Positions 33,650 through 43,599 of a stretch of DNA of 57,223 bases are shown in pieces; positions within the stretch are counted from its first letter, which is position 1; each line of letters begins with the position of its first letter. The stretch covers positions 1-57,223 of the forward strand of contig JAABTJ010000019.1 in the NCBI GenBank assembly GCA_011389935.1. The letters are read 5' to 3'. The notes beneath the pieces were generated by a model. It made no database searches and was not told the DNA's origin. It worked only from the letters and a program-made list of their open reading frames with translations. The stretch comes from Desulfobacteraceae bacterium. Lineage in GTDB: Bacteria; Desulfobacterota; Desulfobacteria; Desulfobacterales; Desulfosalsimonadaceae. The position numbers were made by a program, and so were the translations under genes.

Positions 33650-34900
33650 ATGCCGGATAATGAAAACTACTGCTCCCTGCCGCCGCCGTTTTACAGGTTC
33701 GACCCGCTTGCGCCGATCCTGTTTGTCGCGCTGATTTTCTTTTTGACATTCCTGGCGCGGGTGATGCTCTCACCCCTCATGCCGGGCATCATAGCGGAAA
33801 TGGACATCACCCCGTCCCAGGCGGGGGCCCTTTTCCTGATCCTGTCCATTGGGTATTTCATCGCTCTTTTGGGTTCCGGGTTTATTTCCGCGCGCATTCT
33901 GCACCGGCGGACCATTGTACTGTCCGCATGCAGCACCGGGGCAGCATTGCTGCTGATCGCCTTTTCCCATCAGCTCTGGCATTTGTGGATTTCGGTGTTT
34001 GTCATGGGCATGGCTACGGGGGTTTATTTGCCTTCCGGCATCACCACGCTCACGGGAATGGTGGATCCACGGCATTGGGGCAAGGCGGTTTCCATCCATG
34101 AACTTGCCCCCAATTTTGCTTTCGTGGCCGCTCCCCTGATTGCCGAGTTTTTCCTGGGGCGTTATTCCTGGCGGGCCATGCCGGCTGCCGTGGGCGTCGT
34201 TGCCATATGCATCGGCCTGGGGTTCGCCTTTGCCGGCAAAGGGGGCGACTTTCCCGGCAGGCAGCCGGACGCGGCGGCTTTTCGGAGCCTGTCCGTCGAC
34301 CGTTTTTTCTGGATGATGGTGCTGCTGTTCGGGTTGGCCATTAGCAGCACCATGGGCATTTACACCATGCTCCCTCTTTACCTGGTCAATGAAGCCGGCC
34401 TGGAGCGGAGTTTTGCCAATACCCTGCTTGCCTTTTCCCGGGTTCCCGGGCTGGCAATGGCGCTGGTTGCCGGCTGGGCATCGGATACTTTCGGCCCGCG
34501 GCGAACCATCGTGGCAGTGCTGGGGGTTACCGGCATTGCAACGATTTTGATCGGCATATGCCATCACCCGGTCCTGCTTTCCGGCCTGGTGGTCGTTCAG
34601 GCCACGGTTTCCACCGGCTACTTTCCCGCAGGGTTTGCCCTGCTATCCGCCATCACCCCTGCCGAACACCGGAACGTGGCCATATCCCTGGCCATTCCCA
34701 TTGCCTTTGTCTACGGCGGCGGCATGGCCCCGGCACTTATCGGGGTGACCGGCGATGCGGGATGGTTCGGGGCGGGGATCATGATCACGGGATTTTTGAT
34801 CTGTACAGGGGCGATTCTGCCGGTTGTTTTCAAGCCGGGAAACGCCGCCGGGGGCGGGGAAAATGCGGCAATTTCTTTACAAAACTGCAATGATTTGTAA
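33650..34900 (+). CDS. major facilitator superfamily transporter
   Basis: 416 residues with about twelve membrane helices. Helix one FVALIFFLTFLARVMLSPLMPGIIAEMDITPSQAGALFLILSIGYFIALLGSGFISARILHRR contains the MFS A-motif position (GSGFISARILHRR). The fold and size fit a nitrate/oxalate or sugar-phosphate antiporter-like MFS member, but the substrate cannot be inferred. 110 bp after the RND pump on the same strand, followed by a thioesterase-like gene after 45 bp; a common transcript is possible. Confidence 0.85.
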   Translation: MPDNENYCSLPPPFYRFDPLAPILFVALIFFLTFLARVMLSPLMPGIIAEMDITPSQAGALFLILSIGYFIALLGSGFISARILHRRTIVLSACSTGAALLLIAFSHQLWHLWISVFVMGMATGVYLPSGITTLTGMVDPRHWGKAVSIHELAPNFAFVAAPLIAEFFLGRYSWRAMPAAVGVVAICIGLGFAFAGKGGDFPGRQPDAAAFRSLSVDRFFWMMVLLFGLAISSTMGIYTMLPLYLVNEAGLERSFANTLLAFSRVPGLAMALVAGWASDTFGPRRTIVAVLGVTGIATILIGICHHPVLLSGLVVVQATVSTGYFPAGFALLSAITPAEHRNVAISLAIPIAFVYGGGMAPALIGVTGDAGWFGAGIMITGFLICTGAILPVVFKPGNAAGGGENAAISLQNCNDL

Positions 34901-34945
34901 AGGTAATTCAGGTTTCATGCGTTAGTAAACGGAGACGATCAGAAG

Positions 34946-35392
34946 ATGATCAACAAGGAAGATGCCCGCCATCTGGTGGAGACTACCGTACCATTCATAC
35001 AGCGCGCCGGGCTTCGGGCGCCTGTCATGGAGCGGGGCCGGGTGGTTACGACGATGCCCCTGGCCGGCAATACCAACCACATTGGGATCATGTACGCGGG
35101 CGCCCTTTTTTCGGTGGGGGAGGTTACCGGGGGTGCCATGTTCCTCACCTCCTTTGATGCCGACAAATACTATCCGGTCATTAAGGACATGCATATCCGT
35201 TTCCGCCGTCCGGCCACGACGGACGTGCATGTTGAGGTGCGTATGGACGAACAGGAGATTGCCAGGGCCGAGCAGGAAGCGGCAACGAAAGGCAAGGCCG
35301 ACTATGTCCTTCAGGGAAATATCATTGACGAGAAAGGCGAAGTGGTGGCCATCATGACCGGAACCTACCAGCTGCGCGCCATGGGAACGTGA
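34946..35392 (+). CDS. hotdog-fold thioesterase-like protein (PaaI/DUF4442 type)
   Basis: 148 residues. The segment RVVTTMPLAGNTNHIGIMYAGALFSVGEVTGGAMFLTSFD is the hotdog helix and flanking strand, with the asparagine/histidine around NHIGIMYAGALF as in YiiD/PaaI-like acyl-CoA thioesterases. Then YYPVIKDMHIRFRRPATTDVHVEVRM gives the long strands. Probably hydrolyses acyl-CoA, but no substrate can be assigned. Its TGA overlaps a possible GTG start of the next gene. Confidence 0.8.
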   Translation: MINKEDARHLVETTVPFIQRAGLRAPVMERGRVVTTMPLAGNTNHIGIMYAGALFSVGEVTGGAMFLTSFDADKYYPVIKDMHIRFRRPATTDVHVEVRMDEQEIARAEQEAATKGKADYVLQGNIIDEKGEVVAIMTGTYQLRAMGT

Positions 35393-35421
35393 ACGCTTGG
35401 GGGGACGGGAAAAGGGAGCCC

Positions 35422-35742
35422 GTGACGGAAAAATATAAAGAAATTTCTGAGGCAAGAAAGGTCCTTGCGCTTCCGGAAACGGCGACCATGGCAACGATAC
35501 GGTCCAGCTACAGACGCCTGCTGGCAAAATGGCACCCCGACACCTGCAAAGAGAATCCCGAATTGTGCAGCGAAATGACCCGTAAGATCGTCTGGGCGTA
35601 TGAAACCATACTGGACTACTGCAGCCGGTATGAGTATTCTTTTTCCGAAAAAACGGTTTCCCGGCATATCCCGCTGGAAAAGAAATGTTTTGACCGGTTT
35701 CGCGACGACCCGTTATGGGGGAAAAACAGCAAGCCAAAATGA
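35422..35742 (+). CDS. J-domain protein
   Basis: 106 residues from GTG 35422, chosen because AAAGGGA sits upstream; GTG at 35389 (overlapping the previous stop) would add eleven. EISEARKVLALPETATMATIRSSYRRLLAKWHPDTCKENPELCSEMTRKIVWAYETIL is a J domain with the HPD tripeptide that stimulates Hsp70 ATPase. The C-terminal part has no zinc-finger or substrate-binding domain, so it is not DnaJ itself but a stand-alone co-chaperone. Confidence 0.85.
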   Translation: MTEKYKEISEARKVLALPETATMATIRSSYRRLLAKWHPDTCKENPELCSEMTRKIVWAYETILDYCSRYEYSFSEKTVSRHIPLEKKCFDRFRDDPLWGKNSKPK

Positions 35743-35767
35743 TTTGCCGCTGCCATTTTCTGCAGAT

Positions 35768-36133
35768 TCATTCCAGGGGTTGCCATATTTCGATCCGGTG
35801 CCCCTCCGGGTCAAAAAGGTAAAAAACCGTGGCTCCCCATCCGTGTTTTTTGATCCTGCCCGGTTTCAGCCCCCGCTGGTGCAGTTCATGCCATTTATCA
35901 TCAATGTTCCGGGTTCGGAGGGACAGGGTGATCCCGCATCCGCCAGCGCTTTTGATGCGGGCACGGCGTTCATCGGCAATGCTGAGCATGGCGGTTTCGT
36001 TCAGGGGGAACTCAACGAACCATTCGGCAAGGGTGTGCCCGTCATGGTCCAGCATCACCCGGTAAAAAGCGAGGGTTTCCTGGAATTTTTTACAATACAG
36101 GATGGTGTTTGCCGATAAACAGGGTTCTGCCAC
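35768..36133 (-). CDS. VOC (glyoxalase/bleomycin resistance) family protein
   Basis: 121 residues from GTG 36133. A beta-alpha-beta-beta-beta VOC module (ANTILYCKKFQETLAFYRVML...ATVFYLFDPEGHRIEIWQPLE), in which the final Glu of HRIEIWQ is the usual metal-ligand position. Most likely a small metal-dependent lyase/isomerase or binding protein; substrate unknown. Ribosome site is weak. Convergent with the J-domain gene. Confidence 0.8.
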   Translation of the reverse strand: MAEPCLSANTILYCKKFQETLAFYRVMLDHDGHTLAEWFVEFPLNETAMLSIADERRARIKSAGGCGITLSLRTRNIDDKWHELHQRGLKPGRIKKHGWGATVFYLFDPEGHRIEIWQPLE

Positions 36134-36261
36134 GGGGAAAAGGCGCCTTTTTTTTGCTTTTACTCATCGTTTTATGTGAAAATTATCACAGGAGGCGAGA
36201 TGTTTTCGTATACCATCAATTGCCCATGAATTTCAACCCTGTCGGCAAAGAGGAGAAGATC

Positions 36262-36795
36262 ATGTTTATGGATTTGATTCGGAAACGCAGGAGTGTACGA
36301 AAGTACCAGCAGCGGCCGGTTGAAAACGAGAAGGTCGATCAGCTGATCGAGGCAGCCTTGCGGGCGTTTTCTTCCCGCAACACGCAACCCTGGGAATTTA
36401 TTGTCGTCACCGATTCCCAGACACTGGCCCGGCTTTCCGAGGCCAGGCCCAAAGGGCTTGCGTTTATCAAAGAAGCCCCTTTGGCCATCGTGATTTGTGC
36501 CGACCCCTCCAAAACGGATGTTTGGGTCGAAGACGCAAGTATCGCGGCAGCCTTTGTTCATCTGGCAGCAACGGATATGGGGCTGGGCAGCTGCTGGGGG
36601 CAGATCCGCCTGCGCCATCACGATGACAACCAAAGCGCCGGTGCGTACGTCTCCGGATTGCTCGGGATCAGGGAGGGGCTGGAGGTTGAATCGATCATCG
36701 CCGCAGGATACCCGGCCGAGGAAAAAGAGCCGCATCAGCAGACTTCACTGCAATTCGATAAAATCAGCCGCGAAAAATACGGCCAGAACGCATGA
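36262..36795 (+). CDS. nitroreductase family FMN protein
   Basis: 177 residues from ATG 36262 behind AGGAG; the frame extends upstream to 36109 but without support. MDLIRKRRSVRKYQQRPVENEKVDQLIEAALRAFSSRNTQPWEFIVV is the N-terminal FMN-binding part (RRSVRKY, S.NTQPWEF), and DMGLGSCWGQI followed by SIIAAGYPAEEKEP completes the family pattern. It reduces nitro, quinone or enone compounds with NAD(P)H. Small size and lack of extra domains fit the single-domain type; substrate unknown. Confidence 0.9.
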   Translation: MFMDLIRKRRSVRKYQQRPVENEKVDQLIEAALRAFSSRNTQPWEFIVVTDSQTLARLSEARPKGLAFIKEAPLAIVICADPSKTDVWVEDASIAAAFVHLAATDMGLGSCWGQIRLRHHDDNQSAGAYVSGLLGIREGLEVESIIAAGYPAEEKEPHQQTSLQFDKISREKYGQNA

Positions 36796-36881
36796 TCTCG
36801 CATAACGGCATTGCCTGAAATGCTTTCAGAAAAAGGCGCGCGGCGCCCTCCGGCAATCCTCGTTTCGGCGGTGCAATCATC

Positions 36882-36919
36882 TAAAAAAAAGGGGCTCAGA
36901 TAATATCTGAACCCCTTGA
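36882..36919 (-). terminator. terminator downstream of tRNA-Asp
   Basis: On the minus strand GGGGTTCAGA and TCTGAGCCCC form a 10-bp stem around a 5-nt loop, followed by eight T. It is placed just downstream of the tRNA-Val/tRNA-Asp pair. Confidence 0.85.
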
Positions 36920-36928
36920 TTTGTCTGG

Positions 36929-37006
36929 TGGCGGGAGCGACGAGACTCGAACTCGCGACCTCCGGCGTGACAGGCCGGCGTTCTAACCAAACTGAACTAC
37001 GCCCCC
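36929..37006 (-). tRNA. tRNA-Asp (GTC)
   Basis: Minus-strand cloverleaf: acceptor GGGGGCG/CGCTCCC (one G-U), anticodon stem CCGGC/GCCGG with loop CTGTCAC, T-loop GTTCGAGTC, discriminator G and encoded CCA. Confidence 0.95.
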
Positions 37007-37024
37007 GCAGGTTTTTTTCAGGGC

Positions 37025-37100
37025 TGGTAGGCGGAACAGGGCTCGAACCTGTGACCTACGGCTTGTAAGGCCGCCGCTCTCCCAACTGAGCTACCCGCCC
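37025..37100 (-). tRNA. tRNA-Val (TAC)
   Basis: Minus-strand cloverleaf: acceptor GGGCGGG/TCCGCCT (two G-U pairs), anticodon stem GCGGC/GCCGT with loop CTTACAA, T-arm ACAGG-TTCGAGC-CCTGT, encoded CCA. Lies 18 bp upstream of tRNA-Asp; the pair probably forms one transcript. Confidence 0.94.
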
Positions 37101-37155
37101 ACGTAAAACATGGTGTTGCTTGCCGGCGCTTTTTGCCGGTGTTTATAAAGACAGC

Positions 37156-37185
37156 TTTCTACCAATTTCCATGCGTGCTTGTCAA
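37156..37185 (-). promoter_or_regulatory. possible promoter of the tRNA-Val/tRNA-Asp pair
   Basis: Minus strand TTGACA (37180-37185), 18 bp, TAGAAA (37156-37161), about 55 bp upstream of tRNA-Val and just after the lon stop. The -10 is imperfect. Confidence 0.45.
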
Positions 37186-37213
37186 GATAAAAACAGGGCG
37201 TTTTGACGAATTT

Positions 37214-39613
37214 TTAATGCCCCGTCACCATGGGCCTGACCGGCTCCGTTTTTGTTTTGTAGATCTGATACTGTTCCGGGTTCTTATAGAGGGAGAGGCC
37301 TTCTTCCATGATGATGGAATGGCCGATCACCTCGTCCATGTGCTCCACGGGTATGATTTCGATCTGCTTGAGGATCGATGCGGGGATCTCCTTGATATCC
37401 TTTTCGTTTTCCTTGGGGATAAGGACCTTGGATATCCCCCCCCTGTGGGCGGCCAGAATTTTTTCCTTCAGCCCGCCGATGGGCAGGACCCGACCGCGCA
37501 GCGTGATTTCACCGGTCATTGCGATTTTTCGCCGGATGGGCAGCTTCGCCAATGTCGATATGATGGATGTGCACATGGCGATGCCTGCGGACGGCCCGTC
37601 TTTCGGGGTCGCACCTTCGGGCACATGCACATGGATATCATAGTTTTCATAGAACTTGGGATCGATGTTGAACTGTTCGGCCCGGGACCGCACGTAGCTG
37701 ATGGCGGCCTTTGCGGACTCCTGCATCACGTCCCCCAGCTTGCCCGTCACCCTGAATTCCCCCTTGCCGGGCATGATCGCGCTTTCCACGAACAGCAGTT
37801 CGCCGCCGAACTGGGTCCATGCCATGCCGATCACGATGCCGATCTGGTCCTTTTCCTCCACCTGGCTTTTCCGGTACTGGATCGGCCCCAGGTATTTCTG
37901 GACGGAGCGGGTGTTTACGTTCACGCTTCCTGTTTTCTCGGATTTGGCGAATTTCCGCGCAATTTTACGGCATATGGAGGCGATTTCCCGTTCGAGGTTT
38001 CGTACGCCCGCTTCCCGGGTATAGTTGCGGATAAGCATGAATAGCGCATTTTTCGAAAACCGGATGTCTTTTCCCTCAAGGCCGTTGAGCCGGATCTGTT
38101 TGGGGATCAGAAACTGCATGGCGATATTGTATTTCTCATATTCCGTGTAGCCCGGCAGCCGGATGATCTCCATGCGGTCCTGCAGAGGAAGCGGGATGTC
38201 CGGCAGCGTGTTGGCTGTTGTCACGAACAAAATGTTGGACAGGTCGTAATCCATGTCGATGTAATGGTCGTTGAAGGCATAGTTCTGCTCGGGGTCAAGC
38301 ACCTCGAGCAGGGCCGCAGACGGGTCTCCGCGAAAGTCCATGCTCATCTTGTCGATTTCGTCCAGGCAGAACACCGGGTTGTTCACGCCGGCCTTGCGCA
38401 GGGACTGCAGGATTTTGCCGGGCATTGCGCCGATGTATGTGCGCCGGTGCCCGCGGATCTCCGCTTCGTCCCGCACACCGCCGAGGGAAAGTCGCACGAA
38501 TTCGCGGCTGGTCGCCCGGGAGATGGATTTGGCAAGGGACGTCTTGCCGACGCCCGGTGGGCCCACGAGACACAGGATGGGGCCCCGGATTTTTTTGACC
38601 AGGGACTGCACGGCCAGGTATTCAAGGATGCGCTCCTTCGGGCGCTTGAGGCCGTAATGGTCCTCGTCCAGGATCGATTCCGCCGCGTCGATATCTTCCG
38701 AAATTTCGGAATGTTCATTCCACGGCAGGCTCAGAATCCAATCGATGTAGTTTCTGGTGACCGTGGCCTCGGCCGACATGGGGGTCATGCGCTTGAGCTT
38801 CTTGAATTCCTGCCAGACCTTTTCCCTGGCCTCCTCGGGCAGCTCCTTTTCCTGTATCCGTTCTTCCAGCTCCCGCAGCTCGTCATCCTCGCCGTCATCC
38901 TCGCCCATTTCCTTTTTAATGGCCCGGATCTGTTCATTGAGATAGTAGTTCTTCTGGCTCTGCTCCATCTGTTTCTTGATCCGGCCCTTGATCTGCTGAT
39001 CTGTTTTGAGAATAACGGTTTCCTGGTTGATCAGTTCGATCAGCAGCGCAAGGCGCTCCTCTATGGCGTCAATCTCCAGAAGCTTCTGGTTGTCGGGCGT
39101 CTTGAAGGAAAACTGCGCAGCCGTGGTATACAAAAGCTGCACCGGATCTTTGATTGCGGCGATTTTGTCAACGGTTTCGCTGGTGATGTTTTTATGAAGC
39201 GTGGCGTATTCCTTGAAGCCGTCGATGATGTTCTTGAAATAGGCGACGGTTTTGGATTCATCGAGATCGGGCTCTTCTATCAGCTCGAGCTGAACCTGGA
39301 AGAAGCTTTGGTTGTCGATGAACCGGACGATGCGCGCCCGGTGTTTCCCCTCCACGACGGTCTTGACGGTTCCGTCCGGAAGGCGGAGCATCTGGAGCAC
39401 TTTTGCGACAGTGCCCGTCCGATTGATGTCGGCCTGTCCCGGGTTGTCTTCCGCCGGGGTGGACTGGGTGGACAGAAATATATACTTGTCTTCCACGTTC
39501 ATTGCCTCGGATATGGCATTGATGGACATGGTCCTGCCCACAAAAAGCGGTGAGACCATGAACGGGAAAACGACGATATCACGCAAAGGCAGAAGCGGGA
39601 GTACGGGTGTCAT
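37214..39613 (-). CDS. lon: ATP-dependent protease Lon
   Basis: 799 residues. An N-terminal substrate-binding domain (LPLLPLRDIVVFPFMVSPLFVGR), a long helical linker, the AAA+ module with Walker A GPPGVGKTSLAKS and DEIDKMS, and the protease domain with the Ser/Lys dyad (PKDGPSAGIAMCTSI; GLKEKILAAHRGG). It degrades misfolded and regulatory proteins in the cytoplasm. The ATG at 39613 has GGAG 5 nt upstream; an upstream ATG (39658) adds 15 unusual residues without a site. It ends the tig-clpP-clpX-lon series, separated from clpX by 225 bp that may hold its own promoter. Confidence 0.96.
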   Translation of the reverse strand: MTPVLPLLPLRDIVVFPFMVSPLFVGRTMSINAISEAMNVEDKYIFLSTQSTPAEDNPGQADINRTGTVAKVLQMLRLPDGTVKTVVEGKHRARIVRFIDNQSFFQVQLELIEEPDLDESKTVAYFKNIIDGFKEYATLHKNITSETVDKIAAIKDPVQLLYTTAAQFSFKTPDNQKLLEIDAIEERLALLIELINQETVILKTDQQIKGRIKKQMEQSQKNYYLNEQIRAIKKEMGEDDGEDDELRELEERIQEKELPEEAREKVWQEFKKLKRMTPMSAEATVTRNYIDWILSLPWNEHSEISEDIDAAESILDEDHYGLKRPKERILEYLAVQSLVKKIRGPILCLVGPPGVGKTSLAKSISRATSREFVRLSLGGVRDEAEIRGHRRTYIGAMPGKILQSLRKAGVNNPVFCLDEIDKMSMDFRGDPSAALLEVLDPEQNYAFNDHYIDMDYDLSNILFVTTANTLPDIPLPLQDRMEIIRLPGYTEYEKYNIAMQFLIPKQIRLNGLEGKDIRFSKNALFMLIRNYTREAGVRNLEREIASICRKIARKFAKSEKTGSVNVNTRSVQKYLGPIQYRKSQVEEKDQIGIVIGMAWTQFGGELLFVESAIMPGKGEFRVTGKLGDVMQESAKAAISYVRSRAEQFNIDPKFYENYDIHVHVPEGATPKDGPSAGIAMCTSIISTLAKLPIRRKIAMTGEITLRGRVLPIGGLKEKILAAHRGGISKVLIPKENEKDIKEIPASILKQIEIIPVEHMDEVIGHSIIMEEGLSLYKNPEQYQIYKTKTEPVRPMVTGH

Positions 39614-39838
39614 GGCTACTCCATCGGTTTGCCTGAATATTTTGGGTATGTGTATCATAATCGGTCTTTCACTCAGCCTCGTTATTATAGATTAAGGAAG
39701 TCTTTTTCCGTTTTCTTCGGTCGTCGGTTTTTCCCGTGCGCGAAAAAACCCGACGCCGTTCGGATGCTGTGAAAATACGGCAAATACCGTATTCCGGCCC
39801 CGGGGGACGGGTTGTGTATTGCTGCAGTGTTGCCGTTA

Positions 39839-41095
39839 TTATGCCTGCTTCTTGGGTTTTTGCTGTTCATAAAGCAGTATCGGCTCCTCCTTGTGGAGGA
39901 TGACTTCCTCGCCGATGACGCATTCCTTGACACCGGTCATGGAAGGGATTTTATACATGATATCGAGCATGCTGGATTCAATGATGGCACGAAGTCCCCG
40001 TGCACCCGAATTTCGCTTCGAACTTTCCCGGGCGATGGCCCCGAGTGCGCTGTCGGTAAACCGGAGGTTGACGCCCTCGAGTTCGAAAAGTTTTTTGAAC
40101 TGCTTGATCAGCGCATTCTTCGGCTCCGTGAGGATCCGGATCAGCGCATTTTCATCCAGGCTCTGCAGCGTCGCGATAATCGGCAGCCTTCCCACGAATT
40201 CGGGAATCAGCCCGAATTTGACCAGGTCCTCGGTTTGCACCATCTGGATCAAATCGCTGGTCGTCCTTTCCTTCTGGCTGACAATGGAGGCGCCGAAGCC
40301 CATGACGCGGGATCCAAGCCGCCGTTCGATTGTTTTTTCGAGCCCGTTGAAGGTGCCGCCGCAGATAAACAGGATGTTGCTGGTGTCCACCTTGACAAAG
40401 TCCTGCTGCGGGTGCTTTCTTCCCCCCTTGGGCGGTACGCTGGCAAGCGTTCCTTCAATGATTTTCAGGAGCGCCTGCTGGACGCCTTCCCCGGAAACAT
40501 CCCGGGTTATGGAAGGGTTGTCCGACATCATGGCGATCTTGTCGATCTCGTCGATATATACAATGCCCCGCTGGGCCTTTTCCACGTCGTAATCCGCGTT
40601 CTGGAGCAGCGCAAGAATAATGTTTTCAACGTCTTCCCCCACGTAGCCGGCTTCCGTCAGGCTCGTGGCGTCCGCGATGGTAAATGGCACGTTCAGAAAC
40701 CGGGCCAGCGTCTGCGCAAGAAGCGTCTTGCCGCTGCCGGTGGGGCCGATAAGACATATGTTGCTTTTGTGCAGCTCCACGTCGCTCGTGTTCATGCCCG
40801 AATCAAGCCGTTTATAGTGGTTGTGCACGGCCACGGAGAGGACTTTCTTGGCGTGGTCCTGCTGGATGACATATCCGTCCAGCTGTTCCTTGATTTCCGC
40901 AGGCGCAAGAATCCTGTCGGATACATCCGTCTCCTTGATGTTCTCTTCTTCTATGATTTCACTGCACAGTTGAATGCACTCGTCGCATATGTATACAGCG
41001 GGACCGGCAATCAGCTTTTTGACTTCCTGCTGATTTTTTCCGCAAAACGAGCAGAAGAGGTTGTCGTTTCCGTCTCCGCCCTTGTAAGATGACAT
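39839..41095 (-). CDS. clpX: ATP-dependent Clp protease ATPase subunit ClpX
   Basis: 418 residues. N-terminal zinc-binding domain with four cysteines ([16 protein letters not shown]...[10 protein letters not shown]), AAA+ domain with Walker [41 protein letters not shown], and the pore/IGF-loop region. It unfolds tagged proteins and feeds them to ClpP. ATG at 41095 has AAGGAGG inside the 3' end of clpP, two bases after the clpP stop; a longer frame upstream overlaps clpP and is rejected. Confidence 0.97.
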   Translation of the reverse strand: MSSYKGGDGNDNLFCSFCGKNQQEVKKLIAGPAVYICDECIQLCSEIIEEENIKETDVSDRILAPAEIKEQLDGYVIQQDHAKKVLSVAVHNHYKRLDSGMNTSDVELHKSNICLIGPTGSGKTLLAQTLARFLNVPFTIADATSLTEAGYVGEDVENIILALLQNADYDVEKAQRGIVYIDEIDKIAMMSDNPSITRDVSGEGVQQALLKIIEGTLASVPPKGGRKHPQQDFVKVDTSNILFICGGTFNGLEKTIERRLGSRVMGFGASIVSQKERTTSDLIQMVQTEDLVKFGLIPEFVGRLPIIATLQSLDENALIRILTEPKNALIKQFKKLFELEGVNLRFTDSALGAIARESSKRNSGARGLRAIIESSMLDIMYKIPSMTGVKECVIGEEVILHKEEPILLYEQQKPKKQA

Positions 41096-41097
41096 AT

Positions 41098-41715
41098 TTA
41101 GGCCTCCTTGTCTGGTGGTATATCCCTGAGGTCGTCGCGGTTGTTGATCACGTGATCCACGATACCGTAGTCCCTGGCTTCTGTGCCGCCCATGAAAAAA
41201 TCGCGGTCCGTATCTTTTACAACCTTGGCAAGATCCTGTTTTGTATGAAATGCCAGGATGTCGTTCAAGCGGGCGCGCAGGCGGATGATTTCCTCGGCCT
41301 GGATCTTGATGTCCGACGCCTGCCCCTGCACACCTCCCATTGGCTGGTGAATCAAGATCCGGGCATTGGGCAGAGCATAGCGTTTGCCATCGGCCCCGGC
41401 CGCCAGAAGCAGCGCCCCCATGCTTGCCGCCTGGCCGATGCACACGGTCGCAATGTCCGGTTTGATGTACTGCATGGTGTCGTATACCGCCAGGCCTGCC
41501 GTCACCGACCCTCCCGGCGAATTTATGTAAAAGTTAATGTCCTTGTCCGGATCCTCGGATTCAAGGAACAGGAGCTGTGCGATCAGCAGGTTGGCAATCT
41601 CGTCGTTGATCTGCGTTCCGAGGAACACGATCCGATCCTTCAGAAGCCGTGAATATATGTCGTAGGCCCTTTCGCCTTTGCTGGTTTGTTCGATGACCAT
41701 CGGAATCAGCGGCAA
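41098..41715 (-). CDS. clpP: ATP-dependent Clp protease proteolytic subunit ClpP
   Basis: 205 residues, normal length. Catalytic Ser in [13 protein letters not shown], His in [10 protein letters not shown] and the later Asp in DTDRDFFM form the triad. Tetradecameric serine peptidase working with ClpX, encoded next to it. About 60 bp after the trigger factor gene in the usual tig-clpP-clpX order. Confidence 0.97.
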   Translation of the reverse strand: MPLIPMVIEQTSKGERAYDIYSRLLKDRIVFLGTQINDEIANLLIAQLLFLESEDPDKDINFYINSPGGSVTAGLAVYDTMQYIKPDIATVCIGQAASMGALLLAAGADGKRYALPNARILIHQPMGGVQGQASDIKIQAEEIIRLRARLNDILAFHTKQDLAKVVKDTDRDFFMGGTEARDYGIVDHVINNRDDLRDIPPDKEA

Positions 41716-41774
41716 TTTTCCATCTCCTCGTATGTAAATAAATGAAATAAAGCATTTCAGCCAAATTGTAACGG

Positions 41775-43118
41775 CTACCCGTTTGTTTCGGGCGAATCCC
41801 CGGAAGCTTCCTCCGTCGCTTTGTCCTCCGGTTGCACCGTTTCGACCGTTGCATGATTAATTATAAGATCGACCGCTTTTTTTTCAAGTAGGGCAATTTT
41901 AAAACCGTCTTGCTTTTCCGGGTTTTCTTTATAAAATTTCTTTATAAAATCGAGTGGTTGACCGATCATTTCTGAAAGTTTTTCATATTCTGCATCCAGC
42001 TCCTCCTCCGTGGCTTCCAGGCTTTCCTGCTCGATGATTTTGTTGAGCAAAAGATGCCGCCGGGCCTGCTGTTCAGCCACCGGGCGGTACTGCTGGTCCA
42101 TGATTTCCCGGGTGAGGCCCAACTGTTCCATGGAAAGGCCGTTCTGGGCGAAGCGGTGCTCGGTGTCTTTTGCAATCTCATCGAGTTCATGGCGCACCAT
42201 CACGTCAGGCACCTCAAATTCATTTTCAAGGAGCTTGTTGAAGATCTGCTCCTGCATTTCCTGGTTGGTCCGCTTGTCATATCCCTGGCGCAGGTTGCTT
42301 TCAATTTCCGCGCGAAGCTCCGAAAGTGTTTCGAATTTGCCGAATTTTTTTGCAAATTCATCGTCAACAGGCGGCAGTATTTCTTCTTTGATTTCTTTCA
42401 GCTTCACCGTGAAAGTGATTTCCCGGCCGGCCAGGTCCGCGTCGTTGTGATCCTCGGGGAACGTTACGGTAAACTCCCTGCTTTCGCCCGCTTTCATGCC
42501 CGCAAGGGCCTTGTCGAAATCTTCGGTAAACGCCTTTTCGCCGATCTTGATCGCGTGGTTTTCCGTGAAGGCGGTCGGCGGGTAGGGCTGACCGTCGACA
42601 TATCCCTCGTAGTCGATGGTGATATAATCCCCTTCTGCTGCGGGGCGGTCCTCGGTGATGGTATGGTATTCCGCCAGGTGCTTGCGAAGCATTTCCACCT
42701 GTGCATCGATTTCACCATCGCTTACCGTGTACTCGGTTTTCTTGATTTCAAGCCCCTTGAAATTCACCTCGGGAAGCTCCGGCTTCAACTCCACCGTGGC
42801 ATTGTATTTGAAGTCCGAATCCGGGTCGAGCTCCGGCGTATCAATATCGGACGTGTCAATTACCGAGAGATCCGTTTCCTGGAGGGCTTTTGGAAACGAT
42901 TCCTGAACCAGGTTTTGTATTACATCGGAATGAACGTCTTTTTTGAAGAGCCTCTCAAGGACCGGGCGGGGAACTTTTCCGGGCCGGTATCCTTTGATCT
43001 TTGCCTTTTTCTTCAGGTTGTTATATGCAGAATCAAGCTCTTTGGACACCTCTTCTCTGGGAATTTCCACATGGATCTTTTTTTTCACTGCGCTGACATC
43101 TTCAACCGTTACTTGCAT
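41775..43118 (-). CDS. tig: trigger factor
   Basis: 447 residues, ribosome-associated chaperone and peptidyl-prolyl isomerase. N-terminal ribosome-binding domain with [23 protein letters not shown] (the GFRxGKxP signature reads GYRPGKVP), central FKBP-type domain ([14 protein letters not shown]), and a helical C-terminal domain, ending in an acidic tail. AAAGGA before ATG 43118. First gene of the proteostasis block, about 90 bp downstream of tRNA-Leu with no terminator seen between, so the tRNA may be co-transcribed. Confidence 0.95.
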   Translation of the reverse strand: MQVTVEDVSAVKKKIHVEIPREEVSKELDSAYNNLKKKAKIKGYRPGKVPRPVLERLFKKDVHSDVIQNLVQESFPKALQETDLSVIDTSDIDTPELDPDSDFKYNATVELKPELPEVNFKGLEIKKTEYTVSDGEIDAQVEMLRKHLAEYHTITEDRPAAEGDYITIDYEGYVDGQPYPPTAFTENHAIKIGEKAFTEDFDKALAGMKAGESREFTVTFPEDHNDADLAGREITFTVKLKEIKEEILPPVDDEFAKKFGKFETLSELRAEIESNLRQGYDKRTNQEMQEQIFNKLLENEFEVPDVMVRHELDEIAKDTEHRFAQNGLSMEQLGLTREIMDQQYRPVAEQQARRHLLLNKIIEQESLEATEEELDAEYEKLSEMIGQPLDFIKKFYKENPEKQDGFKIALLEKKAVDLIINHATVETVQPEDKATEEASGDSPETNG

Positions 43119-43207
43119 GATTATCCTTTCCTTGCATTATATTGATGACATTTTATATCAATGGAAATGTCCGTGAAAAACGGCCGGGAAAAAACAAGAA
43201 TCGTGGA

Positions 43208-43292
43208 TGGTGCGAGAGGGGAGACTCGAACTCCCACTCTAAAAAGAGCTGGATCCTAAGTCCAGTGCGTCTACCAGTTCCGCCACTCTCGC
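43208..43292 (-). tRNA. tRNA-Leu (TAG)
   Basis: 85-nt type II tRNA on the minus strand: acceptor GCGAGAG/CTCTCGC, anticodon stem CTGGA/TCCAG with loop CTTAGGA, long variable arm (CTCTTTTTAGAG), encoded CCA. Confidence 0.95.
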
Positions 43293-43599
43293 TTGGAATT
43301 ATACTTTATTTTTCATTGCCGCTTTTGTAAGTAAAAAAAATGATGGTCAATTTTGCATGCCCCAACGGTAATTCGGCCATACGGCCGGGTGAAAAGGCGG
43401 ATAAACCTACTGCAACGCCTGATAGCGAAGCGGGCGCAAACTTGCCATCATGCTTACTGACAAAATTTTATCACATACGTGCTGTTTGTATTGATTTTGT
43501 ATCAACATATTGAGATTATAGCAAAAAAGATTTACAGCGGCTCTAAAGTAATATTAATTGGGCATAGTGTCAAGCAAAAACAAGGGAACACACGTTATT
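43293..43599. other. intergenic region between tRNA-Leu and the amidase gene
   Basis: No gene, repeat or clear terminator seen. TATAAT on the minus strand at 43298-43303 is too close to the tRNA to be its ordinary promoter. Sequence is AT-rich towards 43480-43560. Confidence 0.4.

Noticed and set aside
37110..37140. Terminator of lon (GCCGG/CCGGC hairpin)
   Set aside because: Short stem and no T-run; too weak to call.
39614..39658. 15-residue longer N-terminus for Lon
   Set aside because: The upstream ATG has no ribosome site, while ATG 39613 has GGAG and gives the usual Lon N-terminus.
41096..41443. Extended clpX frame overlapping clpP
   Set aside because: clpP occupies this region on the same strand; ClpX has a good start at 41095 with a Shine-Dalgarno site.
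43298..43303. TATAAT as promoter of tRNA-Leu
   Set aside because: Only 5 bp from the mature 5' end and without a -35 at proper distance.
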